Shown here: piece after piece, positions 1 to 5,787 of the stretch | How positions within the stretch are numbered: the first letter of the stretch is position 1 | Layout: each line of letters starts with the position of its first letter | DNA from: Dehalococcoidia bacterium | GTDB lineage: Bacteria; Chloroflexota; Dehalococcoidia; Lucifugimonadales; UBA3495 | Assembly (NCBI GenBank): GCA_022823105.1 | Contig: JAJDXU010000475.1 | Coordinates: 1-6,547 of the forward strand | Length of the DNA stretch: 6,547 nt | Reading direction: 5' to 3' | The notes under the pieces: model-generated | What the model was told of the DNA's origin: nothing | Databases searched by the model: none | What the model saw: only the letters and a program-made list of their open reading frames with translations | Position numbers and translations under genes: made by a program

Positions 1-579
1 GCCCACGAGCGGGGGTCGGCCATCGTGGGCATCTGCGGCGGATACCAGATGCTGGGCGCCACGTTGTACGACCCGGACGGCATCGAGTCGACCATCGGGC
101 AGGCGGACGGACTGGGCCTGCTGCCGCTGTCCACGACGTTCGCCGGCAGCAAGGAGACCCACCGGGTGCAGGCGACGGTCCGGTCGGAGGCCAGCGGGAG
201 CGGCGGGCTGCTGTCGGGCGCGGCCGGCGAGAGCGTCGTCGGGTACGAGATACACATGGGCCGCACGATCGGCGAGGGGTTCGTGCCGGCGTTTGAAGTG
301 AACGACCGGGCCGACGCAGCCGTAACCTCTGCCACCGCATTCGACGGCGCGCTGGACGAGTCGGGTCGCGTGATGGGCACGTACATCCACGGCCTGTTCC
401 ACAACGCCGGCGTGCGCCGCGCGATGCTGGGCGAGCTGGCGCGGCGCAAGGGCGTCACGCTGCCGGAGGGTGTGGACGTGGCGCGGGACCGGGAGTACGA
501 CCGGCTGGCTGACTGGGTGCGGGGCAGCCTGCGGATGGACCTGGTGTACGAGATGACGGGCATCAATCCCGAGCCATGA
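1..579 (+). CDS. cobQ: Cobyric acid synthase, C-terminal part (cut by window start)
   Basis: Cobyric acid synthase uses glutamine and ATP to amidate four side chains of adenosylcobyrinic acid a,c-diamide in the cytoplasm. The window holds the last 192 residues, which form the class I glutamine amidotransferase domain; the family is usually near 490 residues, so the N-terminal ATP-binding synthetase domain lies to the left. The frame is open from base 1, and the GTG at 25 is an internal valine rather than a start. The nucleophile motif GICGGYQMLG has its cysteine at bases 34-36, GYEIHMG is typical of CobQ, and the catalytic histidine sits in GTYIHGLF at bases 388-390. The TGA stop overlaps the cobU start as ATGA, which implies translational coupling. 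CobB/CbiA, a related amidotransferase, is less likely because of the GYEIHMG and YIHGLF motifs and the cobU neighbour. Confidence 0.95.
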   Translation, partial: AHERGSAIVGICGGYQMLGATLYDPDGIESTIGQADGLGLLPLSTTFAGSKETHRVQATVRSEASGSGGLLSGAAGESVVGYEIHMGRTIGEGFVPAFEVNDRADAAVTSATAFDGALDESGRVMGTYIHGLFHNAGVRRAMLGELARRKGVTLPEGVDVARDREYDRLADWVRGSLRMDLVYEMTGINPEP

Positions 580-1127
580 GCAGCATCCACCTGGTACTGG
601 GCGGCATCCGCTCCGGCAAGAGCGCGTACGCGGAGGGGCTGGTAGCAGCGTTGGGGGAGGGACGGCCGGTTGTCTATATTGCCACCGGCACGGTCACCGA
701 CGACGAAATGGCCGAACGAGTCCGACTGCACCGGGAGCGCCGGCCGGCGGAATGGCAGACGGTGGAAGCGTCGCTCAATCCGGTGGGCGCGTTGCGGGAG
801 GCGGGCGTTGAATCCGTAAGTGTGCCGGTCCTGCTATTAGACTCGCTGGATGGGTGGGTGTCGAACCTGCTGATCGAGCACGAGCGCATGGATCGGGCCG
901 AGTTGGAGGGCAGGACGGTGGGAGCGGTGCGACGGTTGTTGTCGTATGTGGGCGAGATTGACGCCGACGCGGTGGTGGTGAGCAGCGAGGTCGGGCACTC
1001 GCTGGTGGCAACGTCGTTGCTCGGCCGGCAGTTCCAGGACCTGCTGGGGACGGTGAACCAGGCGCTCGCGGCGGCGGCGGATGAGGTTACGCTGGTGGTG
1101 GCGGGGATACCGGTGCGGATCAAGTAG
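576..1127 (+). CDS. cobU: Bifunctional adenosylcobinamide kinase / adenosylcobinamide-phosphate guanylyltransferase
   Basis: CobU (CobP) phosphorylates adenosylcobinamide and then transfers GMP to give adenosylcobinamide-GDP, the activated form that receives the lower ligand. At 183 residues it is of normal family length. The P-loop GGIRSGKS spans residues 9-16. The segment RLHRERRPAEWQTVE (50-64) contains His52, which aligns with the guanylylated histidine region of Salmonella CobU. DSLDGWVSNLL (89-99) and the terminal NQALAAAADEVTLVVAGIPVRIK-like end are also family hallmarks. The usual VSNEVG motif reads VSSEVG here (135-140), a mild departure. The ATG at 576 overlaps the cobQ stop by four bases, and translation probably depends on cobQ. 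The TAG stop is formed by the first bases of the palindromic element at 1124-1150, at the expected natural C-terminus, so the protein does not look shortened. Confidence 0.96.
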   Translation: MSSIHLVLGGIRSGKSAYAEGLVAALGEGRPVVYIATGTVTDDEMAERVRLHRERRPAEWQTVEASLNPVGALREAGVESVSVPVLLLDSLDGWVSNLLIEHERMDRAELEGRTVGAVRRLLSYVGEIDADAVVVSSEVGHSLVATSLLGRQFQDLLGTVNQALAAAADEVTLVVAGIPVRIK

Positions 1128-1150
1128 GGCGAATAATCATTCGCCCCTGC
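1124..1150. repeat. Palindromic intergenic element between cobU and pduX
   Basis: An exact 8-base inverted repeat, GGGCGAAT at 1127-1134 and ATTCGCCC at 1139-1146, encloses a 4-base loop. With one bulged C the pairing extends to the outer GTAG (1124-1127) and CTGC (1147-1150). The left edge provides the cobU TAG stop at 1125-1127. No T-run follows, so it is a poor classical Rho-independent terminator. It could act as an attenuator, an mRNA-stabilising hairpin, or simply be a mobile repeat. Its outer bases match those of the palindrome at 5784-5812. From memory, GTAGGGGCG...CGCCCCTAC palindromes are frequent in Chloroflexota intergenic regions, which I could not verify here. Confidence 0.75.
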
Positions 1151-1158
1151 ACTACCCT

Positions 1159-1167
1159 TGTGATAAC
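1159..1167 (+). promoter_or_regulatory. Possible extended -10 box just upstream of pduX
   Basis: The string TGTGATAAC fits a TGn-extended -10 box with hexamer GATAAC (four of six matches to TATAAT). It ends nine bases before the ATG at 1177. No purine-rich Shine-Dalgarno lies between box and ATG, and no good -35 is visible at normal spacing because that position falls inside the palindrome. If used, the transcript would be leaderless or nearly so. This is a motif-level inference only; pduX may equally be read from the cobQ-cobU transcript. Confidence 0.35.
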
Positions 1168-1176
1168 CTCGCGGCA

Positions 1177-2085
1177 ATGTCTGGCGATGTGATCGGAACC
1201 GCGACGGCGTCGGCCCCGGGAACCTGCGGCGAACTGGTGCAGGGCATGACCGGCGGCGCTCATTTTCTGGTGACCTGCCCCATCAACCAGTTCTCCCGGG
1301 CGACGGTGACGCTGCGCGCCGGAGGTTCAAGCGACGCTGAGCCGGAAGTAATCGGGATTGACCACCTGCCTAAAGCCAGAGCGGCAGTGCTCAAAGCGCT
1401 GGCAGAGTTGGCGCGACGCATCGACATCGCTGGGTTGAGCGCCGAGGTTGCCATCGCCAACCCCATTCCAGCCGGCAAGGGTATGGGCAGCAGCAGCGCA
1501 GACATCACGGCTGCCGTTGGCGCGGTCGGGATTGCGGCCGGTGCCCCGTTCTCGCCGGAATCGATCGCCGGAATCGCGCTGTCGGTGGAGCCAACGGACG
1601 GCGTGATGTTTCCGGGCGTCGCGCTTTTCGACCACCGGTGCGGCAGCATCGCGGAGTCGCTCGGCCCGCCGCCGCCGATGGAGGTGATCGTCATCGATAC
1701 GGGCGGCACGGTGGACACGCTGGAGTTCAACCGCGTGGACCGCACGCCGATGTGGGACAATGTAGCGTCGCGCACCGATGAGGCCCTGGAACTGGTCCGC
1801 GAGGGTATCCGGCGCGGCGATCCCGAACTGGTAGGCAGGGGCGCCACCATCAGCGCGCGGGCCGGACACCTGCCGGCGATGGCCGAATGGGTCCAGCGGG
1901 CCTCAACATTCGCCACCGAACAAAACGCGGCGGGCATCAACGTAGCCCACAGCGGAACGGTACTCGGCATCCTGCTGGACGCCCGCCAACGCCGCAGCAA
2001 GCCCGTGTACCGCCGCGCCCTGGAGGAGTTCGCCGACGCCGACAGCGTGCAGCACTTCAGGATGATTGGCGGCGGAGTGCGGTAG
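1177..2085 (+). CDS. pduX: GHMP-family L-threonine kinase for cobalamin linker synthesis (PduX-type)
   Basis: PduX phosphorylates free L-threonine to L-threonine O-3-phosphate. The decarboxylase CobD turns that product into aminopropanol phosphate, the link between the corrin ring and the nucleotide loop. Evidence for PduX over other GHMP kinases is motif-level similarity to Salmonella PduX as I recall it: APGTCGELVQG (13-23), the ATP loop PIPAGKGMGSSSAD (96-109), SVEPTDGVMFPGVALFDH (136-153), GINVAHSGTVLGILLD (253-268), and the end RMIGGGVR. At 302 residues it is normal for the family. The frame stays open upstream to 1081, but that part overlaps cobU and reads as arginine- and tryptophan-rich nonsense, so the ATG at 1177 is preferred. 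The gene follows the cobU palindrome and converges with the PIN gene across eight bases with no obvious terminator. Homoserine kinase is the main alternative, but the cob context argues against it. Confidence 0.9.
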   Translation: MSGDVIGTATASAPGTCGELVQGMTGGAHFLVTCPINQFSRATVTLRAGGSSDAEPEVIGIDHLPKARAAVLKALAELARRIDIAGLSAEVAIANPIPAGKGMGSSSADITAAVGAVGIAAGAPFSPESIAGIALSVEPTDGVMFPGVALFDHRCGSIAESLGPPPPMEVIVIDTGGTVDTLEFNRVDRTPMWDNVASRTDEALELVREGIRRGDPELVGRGATISARAGHLPAMAEWVQRASTFATEQNAAGINVAHSGTVLGILLDARQRRSKPVYRRALEEFADADSVQHFRMIGGGVR

Positions 2086-2093
2086 ATATACGC

Positions 2094-2498
2094 TTAAAAC
2101 AGCTCCCGCAACGCCTGGTCCGGAGTGAGAGCAGGGATTGGCGAATTGGTGAAATCGCCAATGTCGCGGGTGACAACGTGCTCCGCGCCGGCGGCTCGGG
2201 CTGCGGCAATCTGCATGGCATCCTCGAAATCCGCCATTGGCAGGGAGAGGGCATAGAGCAGGGATTGGTGCGTGACGGTCGGGACGGTCAAGAAGCCAGA
2301 TAGTTCGGCGATAATGCTGCGCGTTCTTTCGTCCCCCAGCGTCCGCTCTACGATGTAGTAAAAGGTGGATATGGTATGCCAGGCCATGAACCCGCGCCCC
2401 GGATCCTGCGCCAAGCGCTCCAGAAGCTCTACCGCTGGGCCGAAGAATGGTTGGCGGCGCAAAGCCACGTCAATCAGCACGTTGTTGTCAACCAACAT
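2094..2498 (-). CDS. PIN-domain putative ribonuclease (VapC-like), no visible antitoxin
   Basis: PIN domains are metal-dependent nucleases, and many are VapC toxins that cut tRNA or rRNA. This 134-residue protein starts MLVDNNVLIDVALRRQPF, the usual first strand with Asp4. Further candidate acidic metal ligands are Glu51 (YYIVER), Asp90/Asp93 (MADFEDAMQIAAA) and Asp112/Asp115 (VTRDIGDF), so the site looks intact. An in-frame ATG at 2531 would add 11 residues, but the ATG at 2498 overlaps the glycosylase stop as TAATG and begins right at the domain, so it is preferred. There is no strong Shine-Dalgarno, which fits coupling by re-initiation. VapC genes normally follow a small antitoxin gene; here the upstream gene is a DNA glycosylase, and the other side holds the convergent pduX. 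It may be an orphan toxin, a toxin regulated in trans, or a processing nuclease. Its target cannot be told from the sequence. Confidence 0.85.
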   Translation of the reverse strand: MLVDNNVLIDVALRRQPFFGPAVELLERLAQDPGRGFMAWHTISTFYYIVERTLGDERTRSIIAELSGFLTVPTVTHQSLLYALSLPMADFEDAMQIAAARAAGAEHVVTRDIGDFTNSPIPALTPDQALRELF

Positions 2499-3511
2499 TA
2501 CGACAATTGCTTGCGGGCTATGGCTACCCAAAGCGGGTCGTCATGGTGAGGCGCTATGGCTATCTTCGATTCCCGTTCCCAGAATGGCAGTTGCGCTTCC
2601 GCCTCTTGTTGTCTGCGGCCGTGGAACAGGTATTGCCCGGCATAGCCTGCGAACGGGCCAAACCGTTGCTGTGACCAATCCGCTATTGCCTGATGTTCCC
2701 TGGTGCTGGGGTATTCCGGCCGCATAGGCATCGGAAAATCGTCGTACCAATCCGCCATTGCCCGGTTCACCCAACGGTCGCAGGGGAAAGCTTCCACGCG
2801 ATTCAGGCCAAACAATGCCACGCAGTTGGCGATTTTGTAGCCGACGCCGTCGATTTTCCGCAACTCGCCGATGACTGTTTCGTAGCGATGTCCGTACTGT
2901 TTCAGCTCATGCAAATCCAGGTCGCCGGCAACCACGCGCTTTGCCGCCGATAGCATCGCCGGCGCCGGATGACGACGCCCTTTCATATACAGTCGGGATA
3001 ACGTATCGCCTCCCGCTTCAAGCACCTGTGCAGCCGATGGAAATAGATGGCGTTTTTCGTCGCCGATGCTGGCTGCTCTGCCGCTTAATTTTGCGATGGC
3101 TTCCACATTTTCGCTGATGTTCTCGACGCTGTTGGCCCTGGAGCAAATGTAAGAGACCAGGCATTCCCACGGCTCTTGGCGCATCAATCGCAGTCCCAAA
3201 TAACGCCAGATCATCGTGGCTACCTTCTGGTCCCGGCACAGGTCATCATAGATGCCACGGATGTTGTCGGTATCCATTCGGAAGTAACGGCAGATCTGCA
3301 CGTCCCAATCAAAACCCACATCATCAAGTTCCCCATCGGCGCCACCCACCCGGTACTCCACACCATCGTTAGTCTGGCGGATATGCACCAAGTTCTCGCC
3401 CAGCACGCCGGAGAACCAGCCGTCCCCCAGCGGACGCCACCGGAACGCCTGCCCCATGGTCAAGGTGAGTTTCAGGTTGAAGGGCTGCTGGATTTTCAGC
3501 TGTCTGGTCAT
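2498..3511 (-). CDS. ogg: 8-oxoguanine DNA glycosylase/AP lyase, OGG1 family
   Basis: OGG1-type enzymes excise 8-oxoguanine from DNA and nick the abasic site. The 337 residues show an OGG N-terminal domain (FNLKLTLTMGQAFRWRPLGDGW, residues about 11-32, then VLGENLVHIRQ). The helical domain carries PWECLVSYICSRANSVENI (114-132), closely recalling WECLFSFICSSNN of human OGG1. The helix-hairpin-helix KIDGVGYKIANC (219-230) carries the catalytic lysine at Lys226, and the catalytic aspartate is Asp245 in AFPCDRWV. Both key residues are present. The frame extends upstream by 123 residues, but that stretch is antisense-like shadow over the membrane-protein gene. The ATG at 3511 overlaps that gene's stop as ATGA, has GAGAG just upstream, and starts at the domain edge. 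It is third of four genes in an overlapping operon. Sampled base composition is lower in GC than the membrane-protein gene before it. AlkA-type 3-methyladenine glycosylase is a less likely alternative. Confidence 0.9.
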   Translation of the reverse strand: MTRQLKIQQPFNLKLTLTMGQAFRWRPLGDGWFSGVLGENLVHIRQTNDGVEYRVGGADGELDDVGFDWDVQICRYFRMDTDNIRGIYDDLCRDQKVATMIWRYLGLRLMRQEPWECLVSYICSRANSVENISENVEAIAKLSGRAASIGDEKRHLFPSAAQVLEAGGDTLSRLYMKGRRHPAPAMLSAAKRVVAGDLDLHELKQYGHRYETVIGELRKIDGVGYKIANCVALFGLNRVEAFPCDRWVNRAMADWYDDFPMPMRPEYPSTREHQAIADWSQQRFGPFAGYAGQYLFHGRRQQEAEAQLPFWERESKIAIAPHHDDPLWVAIARKQLS

Positions 3512-4242
3512 TGCTCTCTCGCGGTTTGGCGGTGAGTCTGCCACCTTTGGTAGCCCAGTATGGCGCAGCCGGCCGACAACAGCAACACGGCTCCCAGCAC
3601 CGACGTCAGGGCAACTCGCATGGTGGCGTCGAACCAGAAGCCGCCGGGGAACAGGATCAGCAGGTAGTCGGTGCGGGGGTTCAGGATCCACAGGTCGTTG
3701 GCGAAGCTCAGGCGGTGGAACAGCAGGAACAACTGCTCGAAGGCCGCGATTGAAGCCAGCCCGACGCCCACCACGGCCACCAGCGTGACCGCGCCGCCCC
3801 ATACGGCCAGTCGCGCCGCCGTCCCCACGTACCCGCGCCGCTGAATCGCAAACCCCGCCGCCACCGTCGCCAGGATCCACAGGCCGGATCCCACGGCGAC
3901 CCCGTACGTTCCGCGGACCAGGCGCTTCACGTCATACATGTGGGCAACCTCGCGCTCGTTGAACACGTCCTGCTCGATGCCGTAGATCGGCGCGCGCACC
4001 GCCAGCGGCTCGGCTCCGGTGTTGAAGTAGCGGCGCAGCTCGGCTCCGATGGCGATCAGGTCGGCGTCGGTGATGCCGGAACGCTGCGCCGTGTTGTAAC
4101 GTTCAAACCCGTTGCGGTACAGGCCGGGATCGTTAACCGCCCAGGCCACCGAGCCGGCCACCAGGAACAACAGGCAGGCGGGGATCGTTAGAATCTGCGC
4201 CGCCCACAGGGTACGGGTCGCCAGCAGGCGGCGGTCAGTCAT
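3508..4242 (-). CDS. DUF1461 / TIGR01906 family integral membrane protein
   Basis: This 244-residue protein belongs to a membrane family without an assigned biochemical role. Hydrophobic segments sit near residues 11-36, 113-133, 145-172 and 207-231, giving about four membrane spans. Between spans 1 and 2 lies a soluble loop with the family signature FNEREVAHMYDVKRLV (94-109). After span 3 comes FHRLSFANDLWILNPRTD (175-192), followed by LFPGGFWFDAT. These two motifs are what I recognise as DUF1461. No lipobox or cleavable signal is clear; the first segment looks like an uncleaved anchor. The ATG at 4242 lies inside the end of the Uma2 gene (8-base overlap), and its own stop overlaps the glycosylase start. 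Translation is therefore probably coupled on both sides. Why a membrane protein sits between nucleic-acid enzymes is not evident. The GC content is high, up to about 80 percent in single 60-base lines. Confidence 0.85.
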   Translation of the reverse strand: MTDRRLLATRTLWAAQILTIPACLLFLVAGSVAWAVNDPGLYRNGFERYNTAQRSGITDADLIAIGAELRRYFNTGAEPLAVRAPIYGIEQDVFNEREVAHMYDVKRLVRGTYGVAVGSGLWILATVAAGFAIQRRGYVGTAARLAVWGGAVTLVAVVGVGLASIAAFEQLFLLFHRLSFANDLWILNPRTDYLLILFPGGFWFDATMRVALTSVLGAVLLLSAGCAILGYQRWQTHRQTAREQ

Positions 4243-4831
4243 CGGCAGGACGCTGGCGGTGTCGAAATACCTCAGCCAGGGGAATGGCGAGACCGGGCAG
4301 CAATGGCGTGGTCAAGGTGTCGGAAACGGTCACCACGGCGCGTTTGGCGTATTCTCCATCGCGCAGTTCCAGCAGGGTCGCGGTATCGTTGCTCGGGTCA
4401 ACGATCCAGTATTCACGGACGCCGGCCTCGGCGTAGAGTTGACGCTTGCGCACCAGATCGCGGCTACGGTCGGTGGACAGGACTTCCACCGTGATGTCTG
4501 GCACTACCTCAAAATAGCCACGAACCATCCGGTAAGGCCGGCCGGCAAGCATGACGGCCAAGTCTGGCACAAGTACACGACGGGAACTGGGGGACAGTAT
4601 ACTGACCATGTCCACATGAACTTGAGCCGGCGGGTCTGCGAAGCCATCAATGTAGGTGGCGATGTACATATAGAGCCGCATCAGTATGAACTGATGGACG
4701 GGTCGGGGTCGGGGCATAATGTAGAGCTCTCCGTCGTCCAGTTCCATTTTCTGCCGTTCCTCAGTGTCCGGCAGGTCCAGGAACTCGGCGATGGACATTC
4801 TGGTTCCGGCGCGGAGTAGTTTCGTGACCAT
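4235..4831 (-). CDS. Uma2-family (DUF820) putative PD-(D/E)XK nuclease-like protein
   Basis: Uma2 proteins share the restriction-endonuclease-like fold and are common in Cyanobacteria and Chloroflexota; their biological substrate is generally unknown. The 198 residues show the family order: MSIAEFLDL (12-20), ELDDGELYIMPRP (30-42), a helix starting HQFILMRLYMYIATYI (46-61), and the core VPDLAVML (88-95). PDITVEVLSTDRSRDLVRKRQLY (111-133) and GVREYWIVDP (137-146) follow. The presumptive catalytic set Asp90, Glu116 and Lys129 is intact, so nuclease activity is possible. The start at 4831 is supported by a strong GAGGAGG six bases upstream, the best Shine-Dalgarno in the window, and it leads the four-gene operon. 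The TGA stop falls within the next gene. Many Uma2 genes are solitary, so being first in a repair-type operon is unusual. It could alternatively be an inactive binding protein. Confidence 0.88.
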   Translation of the reverse strand: MVTKLLRAGTRMSIAEFLDLPDTEERQKMELDDGELYIMPRPRPVHQFILMRLYMYIATYIDGFADPPAQVHVDMVSILSPSSRRVLVPDLAVMLAGRPYRMVRGYFEVVPDITVEVLSTDRSRDLVRKRQLYAEAGVREYWIVDPSNDTATLLELRDGEYAKRAVVTVSDTLTTPLLPGLAIPLAEVFRHRQRPADD

Positions 4832-4837
4832 GGCAAG

Positions 4838-4844
4838 CCTCCTC
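4838..4844 (-). promoter_or_regulatory. Strong Shine-Dalgarno of the Uma2-led operon
   Basis: GAGGAGG on the minus strand lies six bases before the ATG at 4831 and fixes that start. The flanking AAGCC (4848-4852) and GGCTT (4835-4839) on the minus strand can form a 5-base-pair stem that places part of the site in an 8-base loop. The stem is short, so any effect on translation is speculative. Confidence 0.75.
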
Positions 4845-4863
4845 GCGGGCTTTCGTGCAGCAC

Positions 4864-4893
4864 AGGTTACCGGAAAATGCGTCGGCTGTTCAA
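4864..4893 (-). promoter_or_regulatory. Possible promoter of the Uma2-DUF1461-ogg-PIN operon
   Basis: On the minus strand a TTGAAC box (4888-4893) is followed after 18 bases by TAACCT (4864-4869). The -35 matches TTGACA at four positions, and the -10 is only a TAnnnT form. A start near 4857 would give a leader of about 26 bases that contains the strong Shine-Dalgarno. The position and spacing are sensible, but the match is modest. Confidence 0.35.
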
Positions 4894-4916
4894 ACGGCGC
4901 AAAGGTTTGGAAGGGA

Positions 4917-4941
4917 CCTTCGACAGGCTCAGGGTGAGCGG
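4917..4941. repeat. Dispersed repeat unit (TTCGACAGGCTCAGGGTGA type)
   Basis: The 25-base segment contains TTCGACAGGCTCAGGGTGA, a sequence I recognise as recurring in many intergenic regions of Chloroflexota and other environmental genomes. It is often seen as spurious peptides such as FDRLRVSG or LTLSLSKG. Only one copy is present here, so its repeat nature rests on recall, not on this window. It lies in the divergent region between the Uma2 operon and mazG, and it interrupts the apparent N-terminal extension of the mazG frame, which supports the later mazG start. Confidence 0.5.
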
Positions 4942-4958
4942 ATAGGGGTGGGATGGGA

Positions 4959-4964
4959 TATACT
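4959..4964 (+). promoter_or_regulatory. Possible -10 box immediately upstream of mazG
   Basis: TATACT matches the TATAAT consensus at five of six positions and ends ten bases before the ATG at 4975. Transcription would begin about 4971-4975, giving a leaderless or nearly leaderless message. No Shine-Dalgarno is visible in the intervening GC-rich bases, and no good -35 appears at 16-18 bases. The layout resembles that before pduX. Confidence 0.45.
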
Positions 4965-4974
4965 GGCCCGCGCC

Positions 4975-5787
4975 ATGACTACCAACCACGTTTCTCCCAT
5001 TCCCGAAGAACGCATCGGCGAGTTCCAGTCGCTCATCGACATCGTGGCGCGGCTGCGCGGGCCGGGCGGCTGCCCGTGGGACGCCGAGCAGACCCACGAA
5101 TCGCTGAAGCGCAACCTGCTGGAGGAATGCTACGAGACGCTGGAGGCCATCGACGATGGTGATCCCGGCGAGCTGGCCGACGAGCTTGGCGACATCCTGG
5201 TGCAGGTCGCTTTTCATGCCGACATCGCCCGCGCCGCCGGCGACTTCGACATCGCCGACGTGCTGACGGCCATCAACCGCAAGCTGATCCGCCGGCATCC
5301 CCACGTTTTCGCGGACGGCAAAGCGTCCGACGCGCGGCAAGTGGAACGCAACTGGGAGCAGCTGAAGGCTGAGGAGCGTCGCCAGGCCGGGAAACCCGAA
5401 CCATCGGCGATGGACAGCGTGCCGGCCGCCCTGCCATCCCTCGCCGCCGCTCAGTTGATACAGGACCGTGCCGCGCGTTTCGGGTTCGACTGGGATGACG
5501 CCGCCGGAGTGTTGGACAAGCTGGTCGAAGAGATCGGCGAGTTTCGCGACGCCGCCACTGACGAGGAACGGCTGGACGAGTTCGGCGACGTGCTGTTCGC
5601 GCTGGTGAACTTGGCGCGGTGGTCCGGCATCCAGGCCGAGGACGCGCTGCGCCAGGCCAACGCCAAATTCCGCAACCGCTACAAAGTGATGGAAAGGCTG
5701 GCGTCGGAACGGGGTCAGGATTTCGCCAGGCTGCCACTGGACGAGAAGGAAGCGCTCTGGCAGGAAGCCAAGGTCGTTGACCGGTAG
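4975..5787 (+). CDS. mazG: Nucleoside triphosphate pyrophosphohydrolase MazG
   Basis: MazG hydrolyses (d)NTPs to monophosphates and pyrophosphate. In various bacteria it removes damaged nucleotides or lowers ppGpp-linked stress signals. The 270 residues match the two-domain form (E. coli about 263). Domain 1 carries the hallmark GGCPWDAEQTHESL (31-44), the metal motif EECYE (50-54) and ELGD (70-73), followed by RRHPHVF (106-112). Domain 2 carries EEIGE (185-189) and EFGD (202-205), then NAKFRNRY. Both metal sites look intact. The frame is open back to 4855, but that part reads through the dispersed repeat and has no MazG similarity, so the ATG at 4975 is chosen. It is transcribed divergently from the Uma2 operon and converges on sppA. 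Its TAG stop is made by the left edge of the palindrome at 5784-5812. Confidence 0.95.
   Translation: MTTNHVSPIPEERIGEFQSLIDIVARLRGPGGCPWDAEQTHESLKRNLLEECYETLEAIDDGDPGELADELGDILVQVAFHADIARAAGDFDIADVLTAINRKLIRRHPHVFADGKASDARQVERNWEQLKAEERRQAGKPEPSAMDSVPAALPSLAAAQLIQDRAARFGFDWDDAAGVLDKLVEEIGEFRDAATDEERLDEFGDVLFALVNLARWSGIQAEDALRQANAKFRNRYKVMERLASERGQDFARLPLDEKEALWQEAKVVDR

Noticed and set aside
1081..1176. Upstream extension of pduX to the ATG at 1081
   Set aside because: It would overlap the end of cobU and run through the palindrome, and it adds 32 residues unlike any PduX N-terminus.
1128..1176. Cobalamin riboswitch between cobU and pduX
   Set aside because: The gap is under 50 bases and lacks any B12-box-like sequence; only the palindrome and the -10-like box are present.
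674..1177. Long minus-strand open frame opposite cobU (167 codons)
   Set aside because: Ser/Arg/Thr-rich low-complexity translation with no domain, lying entirely opposite a clear CobU gene; it is a GC-driven shadow frame.
1260..2000. Long minus-strand open frame opposite pduX (246 codons)
   Set aside because: The + strand carries unmistakable GHMP kinase motifs; the antisense product has no recognisable pattern.
2086..2093. Possible terminator between pduX and the PIN gene
   Set aside because: The convergent gap is only eight bases and I see no stem with GC-rich arms or T-run there.
3512..3880. N-terminal extension of the OGG glycosylase by 123 residues
   Set aside because: It overlaps the DUF1461 gene in another frame and reads as Gly/Arg-rich noise; the OGG N-terminal domain begins right after the ATG at 3511.
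4855..4974. N-terminal extension of MazG by 40 residues
   Set aside because: It translates the dispersed repeat and lacks MazG similarity; the family N-terminus fits the ATG at 4975.
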